From assembly GCA_050013275.1 (NCBI GenBank), contig JBEKFO010000248.1:1-6449 (forward strand): a stretch of 6,449 bases of DNA, read 5' to 3'. This document shows, piece by piece, positions 1 to 6,449 of the stretch (position 1 is the stretch's first letter; each line of letters opens with the position of its first letter). The stretch comes from Roseiarcus sp050013275 (GTDB lineage Bacteria; Pseudomonadota; Alphaproteobacteria; Rhizobiales; Beijerinckiaceae). Both the position numbers and the translations under genes were made by a program. A model generated the notes under the pieces. That model was not told the origin of the DNA and made no database searches. It saw only the letters and a list, made by a program, of their open reading frames with translations.

Positions 1-344
1 TGCGCGGCGGCCTTCAGCGCCGCCAATTGCGGCTCGGAGACAACGCCGTCGTCCGTCGTCTTGACGCTGTTCTGATAGGCAAGGATGGCGTCGCGCGTGC
101 GCTTGCCGAAGGCGCCGTCGACCGCGCCGTTATAGAGGCCGAGCCACCCGAGCGCATCCTGGACCGCCTTGCGATCGGCTTCCGGCATCGCCAGAAACGC
201 GCCCTTTTGCGCCTCCATTCGGCTGTCTGGAGTCGATTGCGGTTGCGGCGTCGGCGCGGCGGTCTGGGCGGAAGCCGAATGAGGCGTCGCGCACACCGCC
301 AACAAAACGAGGACGACGCTTCCCCAAAAGCGACTTTTCGTCAT
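1..344 (-). CDS. Exported peptidoglycan-binding domain protein, N-terminal part (cut by window edge)
   Basis: The visible part is 114 codons, read leftwards from an ATG whose A is at 344; the rest lies beyond position 1. A Shine-Dalgarno-like GAGGGAG (351-357, minus strand) sits 6 bases before this ATG and supports the start. Residues 1-26 form a Sec signal peptide: K3 and R5, a hydrophobic core around residues 10-17, and a likely signal peptidase I cut after SASA (A26) before Q27. C18 is preceded by LAV, a poor lipobox, so a lipoprotein is less likely. A Pro/Gln/Thr-rich linker (about 27-42) follows. Residues about 55-114 match the PG_binding_1 pattern (PF01471 type): VQDALGWLGLYNG, then VDGAFGKRTRDAILAYQ, then a DDGVVSEPQLAAL-like end. 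Such domains bind murein in the periplasm and usually accompany a second domain, which is not visible here. It is transcribed divergently from the macroglobulin gene. The domain call is firm; the overall function is unknown. Confidence 0.87.
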   Translation of the reverse strand, partial: MTKSRFWGSVVLVLLAVCATPHSASAQTAAPTPQPQSTPDSRMEAQKGAFLAMPEADRKAVQDALGWLGLYNGAVDGAFGKRTRDAILAYQNSVKTTDDGVVSEPQLAALKAAA

Positions 345-371
345 TCGCCACTCCCTCAGCCTCGCGGCTCC

Positions 372-381
372 ATGCTAGCAT
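372..381. repeat. Perfect 10-bp palindrome ATGCTAGCAT
   Basis: ATGCTAGCAT reads the same on both strands. It lies 28 bases upstream of the ATG of the leftward gene. Such a site could be half of an operator or the -10 area of the leftward promoter, but a 10-bp palindrome can also arise by chance and no second copy was noticed in the window. The repeat itself is certain; a function is only a possibility. Confidence 0.3.
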
Positions 382-443
382 CCGCCGTCCCGTAAGGACA
401 CCGTCGTCAATCGCCTTTACCGTCTGACGCTCCCGACGCGATC

Positions 444-457
444 GCAGGCGGGCCTGC
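444..457. repeat. Inverted repeat GCAGGC-GG-GCCTGC in the macroglobulin leader
   Basis: Two perfect 6-base arms are separated by GG. As RNA, this would fold as a 5-bp GC-rich stem (GCAGG/CCTGC) with a CGGG loop. It ends 29 bases before the ATG at 487 and 17 bases before the AAGGG ribosome-binding sequence, so it could be an operator or a leader hairpin of the macroglobulin-pbpC unit. It is too short, and lacks the U-tract, to be called a terminator. Function is not shown by sequence alone. Confidence 0.3.
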
Positions 458-486
458 CGGCCGCCTTCCAGAACAAGGGTCGAGAC

Positions 487-3400
487 ATGCTCCAAGCCAT
501 TCGCAATTTTCTCGCGCTCGCGCTGCTGATCGCCGCCGGAGCGGCCCTCGCCGCCGAGATCAAGCCCTATGTGCGGGAAGACCTCGCCAGCGACGTCGTT
601 CGGCTCACCGAGACGTTGCACAAGGAAACGGCGCAAATCGGAGCGAAAATCAAGGGCAAGAGCGCCGAACAGTTGCGCAAGGACGCCGCTGCGGCGGTGA
701 TCGCCGCCAATTTCAAGGAGGCGAGCGCGCTCATCGGCGCGGCGGTCGCCAGCGCCCCGAAGGACGCCGCCTCGTGGCTGGCGCTCGCCCGGCTCGGCGC
801 GCAAGCGGACGACGCGCAGGCGGACGGTCGCTACGACATGGTTCAACGCGGCCAGACCGCGGCCTACGCCGCCTATCAACGCGCCGTCGGCGCCGCGCAA
901 CAAGCGGACGCGCTGGCGCTGCTCGGCAATCTCTTCGCCCGCCAGGAGATGTGGCGCCCGGCCCTCGACGCGTATCGCGCCAGCCTCGACCGGCGCGACG
1001 ACGAGGACACGCGCAAGATCTATGAGGACATGCGCGAAAAACACGGTTTCCGCATCCTCGACTACAAGGTCGACAACGAATCCTCGGCGCCGCGGGTTTG
1101 CTTCACCTTCTCCGAGTCGCTCGCGCGCAAAACCGACTTTGCGCCCTACGTCGCGGTCGCCGGCGCCGCCAATGCGGCCATTTCGAGCGAGGACCAGCAG
1201 ATTTGCGTCGAGGGCCTCAAGCACGGCGAGCGCTATGCGATCGTCATCCGCGAGGGCCTGCCGTCCGCGGTCGGGGAGGCGCTGCTCAAGTCGGCCGATT
1301 ACGAAATCTATGTGCGTGACCGTTCGCCGCAGGCGCATTTCGCCGGCAAAGCCTACGTGCTGCCGCGCCAGGGGCAGCTCGGCGCGCCGCTGACCACCGT
1401 CAACACGGCGAAGGTCGCCATCGACGTCTACCGGATCGGCGACCGCAATCTGCTCGCCCAGACTTCGCGCGACGATTTCCTCAAGCCAATCACCCCCTCG
1501 CGCGCCAACGAGATCGAATCGCAGGACGGCGTGAAGGTGTGGAGCGGCTCGATGGACGTCGCTTCCGAACTCAACAAGGAAGTCGTCACCGATTTCCCGC
1601 TGGTCGACGCGGTCGGCAAATTGCAGCCCGGAATCTATCTGATTACGGCTCGGCCGTGGAAAGGCGCGAAGGCGCCGAGCGCCGGATCCTCCGACGAAGG
1701 CGACGATACGGCGGTGGCGACGCAGTGGATGGTGGTCTCCGACCTCGGCCTCACCACATTCTCGGGCGACGACGGGCTCCATGCGTCGGTGAGTTCTCTC
1801 GCCACCGCGGCTCCGCTCGCGGGCGTCGAAGTCCGCCTCGTCGCGCGCAACAACGAAGTGCTCGCGAGCAAGACGACGGGAGCGGACGGGCGCGTCGCTT
1901 TCGATCCTGGCCTGTCGCGCGGCGACGGCGGCTCCGCGCCGGGCCTGCTCGTCGCCATGCTCGGCGACGATTACGGTTTCCTCAATCTGACACAGAGCGC
2001 TTTCGATCTGACCGACCGCGGCGTCAGCGGGCGCGACGCCCCCGGCCCGCTCGACGCGTTCCTCTATACCGAGCGCGGCGTCTATCGCTCTGGAGAGACG
2101 GTGTTCCTCACCGCATTGCTGCGCGACGCCAAGGGCGAGGCCAAAACCGATCTGCCGCTGACGCTCGTCGTCAAGCGTCCCGACGGCGTCGAATACAAGC
2201 GCGCGACCGTTGCCGATCAAGGCCTCGGCGGCCGCGCATTGGCGGTGCCGCTGCTCTCTGACGCGGCGCCCGGCAAATGGGAGATCGACGCCTACGCCGA
2301 TCCCAAGGCGCCGAGCATCGGACACGCCGAATTTCTGCTGGAGGACTACGTCCCCGAACGCCTCGATTTCACGGTGACGCCCGCCAAGCCGACGGTCACG
2401 CCAGGCGAGCCGATCGCCTTTTCGCTCGACGCGAAATTCCTCTACGGCGCGCCGGCGTCCGGCCTCGACGTCACCGGCGCGGTGCGCCTTGAGGCGGTCG
2501 CGGGGTCCGAAATCGCTGGCCATCCCGGCTACGTCGGCGGCCTGACCGACGACGAGTTCACCGCGGTCGAGGCCCAATTCACCGACAAGGTGCAGACCGA
2601 CGCCAAAGGCCACGCCGATCTTTCCGTCGATCTGCCGGAGGGCGCAGCCGCCAAGCCGCTCGAGGCGAAGCTCATCGTCGACGTCGCCGAAGCGGGCGGT
2701 CGCACGGTCGAACGCGTGGCGACGCTGCCGGTGCGCGCCAAGGGCGTGCTGATCGGCGTCAAGAAGGACTTCGACGAAACCATCGGCGAAGGCGACACCG
2801 CCACCTTCGAGGCGATCGCGGTCGCGCCCGACGGCGCCGTCAGCGCGCGCAAGGGCGTCACATGGTCGCTCTACAAGATCAACAATGACTACCAATGGTT
2901 CAATTCCGACGGACGCTGGAACTACGAGCCGGTCAAGTCCTCGACGCGAATCGCGCAAGGGACCGTCGACATCGGCGCCGACGCGCCGGCGAAGATCAGC
3001 GCACAGGTCGGCTGGGGCAGCCATCGCCTCGACTTGAAGTCGCCCGACGGCGAACAGACGAGCATCAGCTTCGATGTCGGCTGGTCGGGCACGGCGAGCG
3101 CCGATACGCCCGACAACGTCGTCGTCACTCTCGACAAGGCGAGCTACGCTCCGGGCGATGAGGCCAAGCTGCGCATCGCCTCGCACTTCCAGGGAAAAGC
3201 GACGGTCGCTCTGGTCGGCGACAAGATCGAGCAATTCATCGACGTCGATCTCGCCCAAGGCGATACAGTGGTGCCGTTCAAGGTCGGCGCGGACTGGGGC
3301 GCGGGCGCCTACGCGGTGGCGCTGACCCATCGCCCGCTCGACGTCAAGGCCAAGCGCATGCCTGGCCGCGCGCTGGGGCTCGCCTGGTTCAGCATCGACG

Positions 3401-5742
3401 AGGCCGCACGCAAGCTCGACGTCGCGATCAACGCTCCGGATAAGGCCCGGCCGCGCCAGTCCCTGACGGTGCCGATCAAGGTCGGCGGCCTCGCCGCCGG
3501 CGAACAGGCCGAGGTCACGGTCGCCGCGGTCGACGTCGGCATCCTCAATCTGACGGGATACAAGACGCCGGACCCGCGCGGCTTCTTCTTTGGCCAACGC
3601 AAGCTCCCCGTCGAAATCCGCGATCTCTACGGGCTGCTGATCGACGGTATGGACGGCGTCGCCGGCCCGCTGCAGAGCGGCGGCGACAACAGCGGCAATC
3701 TGGAAGGCAACCTTCCGACGCAGCCGCCGCTCGCGCTCTTCTCCGGCGTCGTCAAGGTCGGCGCCGACGGCGCAGCGAGCATCTCCTTCGACATCCCCGC
3801 CTTCAACGGTTCGGTCAAGGTGATGGCGGTCGCGTGGTCGAAGTCCAAGGTCGGCTCGGCGGAAGCGAACGTCATTGTGCGCGATCCCGTCGTCGTCACC
3901 GCGACGTTGCCGCGCTTCCTCGACCTCGGCGACCGCTCGCAGATGCACATCGACATCGACAACGTCGAGGGCGAAACCGGCGACTACCGCCTCGATCTCG
4001 ACATTCACGGGCCGCTGACGGCCGCCGCCGACGCGCTGACCCGAACGGTCACGCTCGCCGCGCATCAGCGCGCTTCCGTGACGATGCCGATCGCCGCCGC
4101 CGGCGTCGGAACCGCGACGCTCGACCTCAAGATCGTCGGCCCCGGCCTAACCGCCACCCAGCGATTCCCTCTCGGCGTCGCGGCTGGCGCTCCCGACGTC
4201 TATCGTCGCACGGTCCATCCCCTGCCGCCCGGCGCCAGCGAATCGGTTTCCGACGATCTCCTCGCCGACTTCATTCCCGGCACCGGGTCGGTCTCCGTCG
4301 CGGCTTCGCCATTCGGCGCGCTCGACGCGCCGGCGATCCTGCAGGCGCTCGGACGCTATCCCTACGGCTGTTCCGAGCAGACGGTCAGCATCGCCATGCC
4401 CCTGCTCTACGTGAACCAGCTCGCGGCGCTCGAGCATCTCGCGATCGACCCCAACCTCGACGGGCGCATCAAGGACGCGATCGATCGAGTCATGTCGCGG
4501 CAGAGTTCGAACGGAGCGTTCGGGTTGTGGGCGGCGGACAGCGACAGCGACGACCTGTGGCTCGACGCTTTCGTCACCGATTTCCTGACGCGGGCGCGCG
4601 AACGTTCCTTCGCCGTGCCGCAGCAGGGCTTCGACCAAGCGCTCGACCATTTGCGCAACGAAGTGATCAACGCCGCCGATCCCGGCGAAGGCGCCGGCGA
4701 ACCGCTCGCCTACGCCCTCTACGTGCTCGCGCGCAACGGCCGCCCTGTCGTCGGCGATCTGCGTTATCTCGCCGACACGAAACTGGCGGTCTTTCGCACG
4801 CCGATGGCGCAGGCGCAGCTCGCCGCCGGACTCGCCATGCTCGGCGACCGCACGCGCGCCGGCAAGGTGTTTTCGTCGGCGCTCGACGCGCTCGACGCCG
4901 AGCAGGACAACGGGCTGTCGCGCCCCGACTATGGCTCGACGTTGCGCGACGGCGCGGCGGTTCTCGCGCTCGTCGCCGAGGCCAATCTCACCGCCGGCGA
5001 AATTGCGGGCGATCCGATCGAGCGCGCCGGCAATGCGGTCGACCGCGCCCGTGCGGCTCGCGATTACACCAGCACGCAGGAGGACAACTGGATCGTGATC
5101 GCCGCCGAGGCGCTCGCCGAACATCAGCAACAGAGCCAGTTCACCGTCGACGGGCAACCGGTCGCCGGCGCGATCTATCGCAAATGGAGCGGCTACGCGC
5201 TCGGACAAAAGCTGATCGCCGTCGCCAACACCGGCAAGACGACAGCGCAGCTCGTAACCACCACTTCGGGCGTGCCGCTCGCGCCCGCGCCGGCCGCGGC
5301 CGAGGGCTACGCGGTGGAGCGCACGTTCTACAAGCTCGACGGGACGAAGACCGACCTCAAGACCCTGGCCCAGAACGAGCGCGTCGTCGTGGTGCTGAAG
5401 ATCACCGAAAGCGAAGCGCGCTACGCCAAGCTGTTGGTGGTCGATCGCCTACCCGCGGGCCTCGAGATCGACAATCCGACGTTGTTCGACAGCGGCTCGA
5501 CCGACGCCTTCTCCTGGCTGACGAAGGACATCGATGCCGTGCACACCGAATATCGCGACGACCGGTTCGTCGCCGCATTCGACCGAGAACCGGGTCAATC
5601 CGCGTTCTTCAGCGTCGCCTATGTCGTGCGCGCCGTCGCGCCGGGACAATACGTCTATCCGCCGGCGACGGCGGAGGACATGTATCGCCCCGACCGCTTC
5701 GGCCGCACCGCGTTCGGTTCGATCGAGGTCGTCGCGAAATGA
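487..5742 (+). CDS. Bacterial alpha-2-macroglobulin, periplasmic protease-trapping protein (YfhM/ECAM-like), 1751 aa
   Basis: Family role: a large envelope protein that traps proteases when its bait segment is cut and a buried thioester attacks the protease. The start ATG 487 has AAGGG (475-479) 7 bases upstream and opens a Sec signal peptide (R6, hydrophobic 8-22, cut after ALA or LAA at 22-23). There is no lipobox Cys, unlike lipoprotein ECAM of E. coli. Residues about 59-183 are Ala-rich and helical, TPR-like. The macroglobulin folds begin near 190; C205 and C240 could form a disulfide. Landmarks are VLPRQGQLGAPLTTVN (from 291), TQWMVVSDLGL (412), ERGVYRSGETVF (529-540, MG2-like), AVDVGILNLT (about 1015-1024), a candidate bait segment (about 1049-1080), the MG8-like segment FSGVVKVGADGAASISFDIP (from 1085), thioester motif CSEQ (C1295 to Q1298), the helical thioester domain (NGAFGLW at 1342-1348), and a C-terminal bMG10-like domain (about 1604-1751). 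The length fits the long alphaproteobacterial members. Its stop overlaps the pbpC start. Confidence 0.96.
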   Translation: MLQAIRNFLALALLIAAGAALAAEIKPYVREDLASDVVRLTETLHKETAQIGAKIKGKSAEQLRKDAAAAVIAANFKEASALIGAAVASAPKDAASWLALARLGAQADDAQADGRYDMVQRGQTAAYAAYQRAVGAAQQADALALLGNLFARQEMWRPALDAYRASLDRRDDEDTRKIYEDMREKHGFRILDYKVDNESSAPRVCFTFSESLARKTDFAPYVAVAGAANAAISSEDQQICVEGLKHGERYAIVIREGLPSAVGEALLKSADYEIYVRDRSPQAHFAGKAYVLPRQGQLGAPLTTVNTAKVAIDVYRIGDRNLLAQTSRDDFLKPITPSRANEIESQDGVKVWSGSMDVASELNKEVVTDFPLVDAVGKLQPGIYLITARPWKGAKAPSAGSSDEGDDTAVATQWMVVSDLGLTTFSGDDGLHASVSSLATAAPLAGVEVRLVARNNEVLASKTTGADGRVAFDPGLSRGDGGSAPGLLVAMLGDDYGFLNLTQSAFDLTDRGVSGRDAPGPLDAFLYTERGVYRSGETVFLTALLRDAKGEAKTDLPLTLVVKRPDGVEYKRATVADQGLGGRALAVPLLSDAAPGKWEIDAYADPKAPSIGHAEFLLEDYVPERLDFTVTPAKPTVTPGEPIAFSLDAKFLYGAPASGLDVTGAVRLEAVAGSEIAGHPGYVGGLTDDEFTAVEAQFTDKVQTDAKGHADLSVDLPEGAAAKPLEAKLIVDVAEAGGRTVERVATLPVRAKGVLIGVKKDFDETIGEGDTATFEAIAVAPDGAVSARKGVTWSLYKINNDYQWFNSDGRWNYEPVKSSTRIAQGTVDIGADAPAKISAQVGWGSHRLDLKSPDGEQTSISFDVGWSGTASADTPDNVVVTLDKASYAPGDEAKLRIASHFQGKATVALVGDKIEQFIDVDLAQGDTVVPFKVGADWGAGAYAVALTHRPLDVKAKRMPGRALGLAWFSIDEAARKLDVAINAPDKARPRQSLTVPIKVGGLAAGEQAEVTVAAVDVGILNLTGYKTPDPRGFFFGQRKLPVEIRDLYGLLIDGMDGVAGPLQSGGDNSGNLEGNLPTQPPLALFSGVVKVGADGAASISFDIPAFNGSVKVMAVAWSKSKVGSAEANVIVRDPVVVTATLPRFLDLGDRSQMHIDIDNVEGETGDYRLDLDIHGPLTAAADALTRTVTLAAHQRASVTMPIAAAGVGTATLDLKIVGPGLTATQRFPLGVAAGAPDVYRRTVHPLPPGASESVSDDLLADFIPGTGSVSVAASPFGALDAPAILQALGRYPYGCSEQTVSIAMPLLYVNQLAALEHLAIDPNLDGRIKDAIDRVMSRQSSNGAFGLWAADSDSDDLWLDAFVTDFLTRARERSFAVPQQGFDQALDHLRNEVINAADPGEGAGEPLAYALYVLARNGRPVVGDLRYLADTKLAVFRTPMAQAQLAAGLAMLGDRTRAGKVFSSALDALDAEQDNGLSRPDYGSTLRDGAAVLALVAEANLTAGEIAGDPIERAGNAVDRARAARDYTSTQEDNWIVIAAEALAEHQQQSQFTVDGQPVAGAIYRKWSGYALGQKLIAVANTGKTTAQLVTTTSGVPLAPAPAAAEGYAVERTFYKLDGTKTDLKTLAQNERVVVVLKITESEARYAKLLVVDRLPAGLEIDNPTLFDSGSTDAFSWLTKDIDAVHTEYRDDRFVAAFDREPGQSAFFSVAYVVRAVAPGQYVYPPATAEDMYRPDRFGRTAFGSIEVVAK
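3631..3726 (+). other. Candidate bait segment of the macroglobulin
   Basis: Residues about 1049-1080 contain a Gly/Asn/Ser-rich, probably flexible stretch (QSGGDNSGNLEGN at 1063-1075). It lies between the VDVGILNLT strand region and the MG8-like FSGVVKVG segment (from 1085). In vertebrate alpha-2-macroglobulin the bait region sits between the matching VDKSVLLM strand and the next macroglobulin domain, so the position corresponds. The assignment is by analogy of order, not by detected cleavage sites; the borders are approximate. Confidence 0.45.
4354..4389 (+). other. Thioester motif region of the macroglobulin (YPYGCSEQ)
   Basis: The codons for RYPYGCSEQTVS carry the family's CXEQ motif: Cys1295 (TGT at 4369-4371), Ser1296, Glu1297 and Gln1298. 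In characterised members the Cys side chain forms an internal thioester with the Gln, which later bonds covalently to the trapped protease. Some bacterial macroglobulins, such as the YfhJ/MagD-type group, lack this Cys; this one keeps it. The intact motif supports a functional covalent trap. Cys1295 appears to be the only cysteine in the protein apart from C205 and C240. Confidence 0.93.
5725..5742 (+). promoter_or_regulatory. Start signal and ATGA overlap coupling pbpC to the macroglobulin gene
   Basis: The macroglobulin stop TGA (5740-5742) and the pbpC start ATG (5739-5741) share an ATGA overlap. The only purine-rich Shine-Dalgarno-like sequence nearby is GAGG (5725-5728), 10 bases before the ATG, which is rather far. 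This suggests that ribosomes finishing the macroglobulin re-initiate on pbpC and that both are made from one mRNA in a linked ratio. The overlap is seen directly; the coupling is inferred. Confidence 0.7.
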
Positions 5743-6449
5743 AGTGGGAGCGGCGCGGCTTCGCGATCGTCGGGGCGCTCGCCTTCGTGCTCGGGCTGGC
5801 GCTGCCCGCCGCGTGGAACAGCTATCTCGACCGGCTCGGGCCGCTCGATCTCGCCGCCTCGCGCGTCGGCTCGACGATCGTCGTCGATCGCGACGGGCGG
5901 CTCCTGCGCGCCTTCACCTTGCCCGACGGGCGCTGGCGCCTTCCGGTGACCAGCGGCGAGGTCGATCCGCGCTATCTCGCGATGCTGCTCGCCTACGAGG
6001 ACGCGCGCTTCCATACGCATGACGGCGTCGACTGGCGCGCGATGGCGCGCGCGGCCGGCCAGTGGATCGCGCGCGGCCGTGTCGTCTCCGGCGGTTCGAC
6101 TCTGACGATGCAGGTGGCGCGGCTGATCGAGCCGCGCGACGAGCGCACCTTGAGCGCCAAGCTGCGTCAGATGACGCGGGCCTGGCAGATGGAGCGGCGC
6201 CTCGCCAAGAGCGGAATCCTCGACCGCTATCTCATGCTGGCGCCCTTCGGCGGCAATCTCGAAGGGGTCCGCGCGGCCTCGCTCGCCTATTTCGGCAAGG
6301 AGCCGCGAAGGTTGACCATCGGCGAGGCGGCGCTGCTCGTCGCGTTGCCGCAATCGCCGGAGTCGCGCCGGCCGGAGCGCTTTCCCGAGGCGGCCCGCGT
6401 CGCCCGCGCGCGCGTGCTCGATCGCGTCGCCGCGCGCGGAATCATCACG
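5739..6449 (+). CDS. pbpC: Penicillin-binding protein 1C, N-terminal part with glycosyltransferase domain (cut by window edge)
   Basis: PBP1C is an inner-membrane class A-type penicillin-binding protein whose GT51 domain polymerises lipid II into glycan strands in the periplasm. The first 237 residues are visible. The ATG at 5739 places a short positive N-terminus (K2, R5, R6) before one membrane anchor (about 8-26). GT51 landmarks follow in order: YEDARFHTHDGVD (86-98, catalytic Glu87), SGGSTLTMQVARL (117-129), KLRQMTRAWQMERRL (141-155), YLMLAPFGGNLEGVRAASLAYFGK (164-187), and LTIGEAALLVALPQSPE (192-208). The APFGGNLEGV wording separates PBP1C from PBP1A and PBP1B. The transpeptidase domain and the BiPBP_C tail expected in this family lie beyond position 6449, so whether they are intact is unknown. 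The gene overlaps the macroglobulin stop by 4 bases and is probably co-expressed with it. Codon use matches its neighbour, with no sign of transfer. Confidence 0.95.
   Translation, partial: MKWERRGFAIVGALAFVLGLALPAAWNSYLDRLGPLDLAASRVGSTIVVDRDGRLLRAFTLPDGRWRLPVTSGEVDPRYLAMLLAYEDARFHTHDGVDWRAMARAAGQWIARGRVVSGGSTLTMQVARLIEPRDERTLSAKLRQMTRAWQMERRLAKSGILDRYLMLAPFGGNLEGVRAASLAYFGKEPRRLTIGEAALLVALPQSPESRRPERFPEAARVARARVLDRVAARGIIT

Larger units (their letters stand above)
345..486. promoter_or_regulatory. Divergent intergenic region with start signals for both flanking genes
   Basis: These 142 bases separate two divergent genes, so promoters for both should lie here or extend into the coding ends. 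On the minus strand GAGGGAG (351-357) serves the peptidoglycan-binding gene. On the plus strand AAGGG (475-479), 7 bases before ATG 487, serves the macroglobulin gene. A TTGACG box on the minus strand (410-405) looks like a -35 element, but no good -10 hexamer lies 16-18 bases further on; the nearest candidate, TAGCAT at 377-372, is 27 bases away. I therefore assign no promoter precisely. Two inverted repeats in this region are listed separately. The location of regulatory signals here is inferred from gene orientation. Confidence 0.55.

Noticed and set aside
27..395. A 122-codon plus-strand open frame at the left edge.
   Set aside because: It lies opposite the peptidoglycan-binding gene, which has a signal peptide, a domain match and a ribosome-binding site. 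The plus-strand product is Arg-rich and has no recognisable features.
372..410. A sigma70-like promoter for the leftward gene built from TTGACG (410-405) and TAGCAT (377-372).
   Set aside because: The spacing of 27 bases is far from the usual 16-18, and no better -10 hexamer was seen at the right distance, so no promoter is called.
444..457. The inverted repeat as a rho-independent terminator.
   Set aside because: The stem is only 5-6 bp, there is no T-run after it on either strand, and no gene ends there: both flanking genes start from this region.
130..4065. A 1311-codon open frame on the minus strand, opposite the macroglobulin gene.
   Set aside because: Its codons pair position by position with the sense codons, so it is stopped only by sense TTA, CTA or TCA, which are almost absent here. 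Its product is a low-complexity Arg/Asp/Val-rich string with no recognisable domain. It also runs across the intergenic region and into the real leftward gene in a different frame.
4147..5208. A 353-codon minus-strand open frame.
   Set aside because: It lies in the same antisense frame as the longer one and ends only because of a single CTA Leu codon in the macroglobulin gene at 4147. It has no family match and is a shadow.
5534..6022. A 162-codon plus-strand open frame bridging the macroglobulin end and the pbpC start.
   Set aside because: It is in another frame than both well-supported genes and gives an Arg-rich low-complexity product typical of out-of-frame GC-rich DNA.
5449..6353. Minus-strand open frames opposite the macroglobulin end and pbpC (5449-5649 and 5655-6353).
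   Set aside because: The first ends at a CTA Leu codon of the sense gene. The second is the same codon-paired antisense frame relative to pbpC. The sense strand there carries clear bMG10 and GT51 motifs.

Overview
The window looks like part of the chromosome of a GC-rich Gram-negative bacterium, most likely an alphaproteobacterium of the Hyphomicrobiales/Rhizobiales type. This rests on very high GC at third codon positions, on envelope proteins with Sec signal peptides, and on the wording of the PBP1C and alpha-2-macroglobulin motifs. The genus cannot be fixed from the sequence alone. No RNA gene, mobile element, CRISPR array or prophage feature was seen.

Layout: (1) positions 1-344, minus strand, the N-terminal part of an exported protein with a PG_binding_1-type peptidoglycan-binding domain, cut by the window edge; (2) positions 345-486, a 142-bp divergent intergenic region that must hold the start signals for both directions and contains two small inverted repeats; (3) positions 487-5742, plus strand, a complete 1751-residue bacterial alpha-2-macroglobulin (relative of E. 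coli YfhM/ECAM) with an intact thioester motif; (4) positions 5739-6449, plus strand, the first 237 residues of penicillin-binding protein 1C (pbpC), overlapping the previous gene by 4 bases (ATGA) and cut by the right edge.

How the genes fit together: an alpha-2-macroglobulin gene next to pbpC is a known bacterial arrangement. The usual hypothesis is that the macroglobulin traps proteases entering the periplasm after wall damage, while PBP1C polymerises replacement glycan. The 4-base overlap makes translational coupling likely here. The divergent peptidoglycan-binding gene adds a third envelope protein, but whether it shares a function with the other two is inference.

I did not find a convincing undescribed system. 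The points most worth a second look are the N-terminal TPR-like helical region and missing lipobox of the macroglobulin, its short candidate bait segment, and the inverted repeats in the divergent promoter region. The very long antisense open frames are fully explained by codon usage and are rejected.
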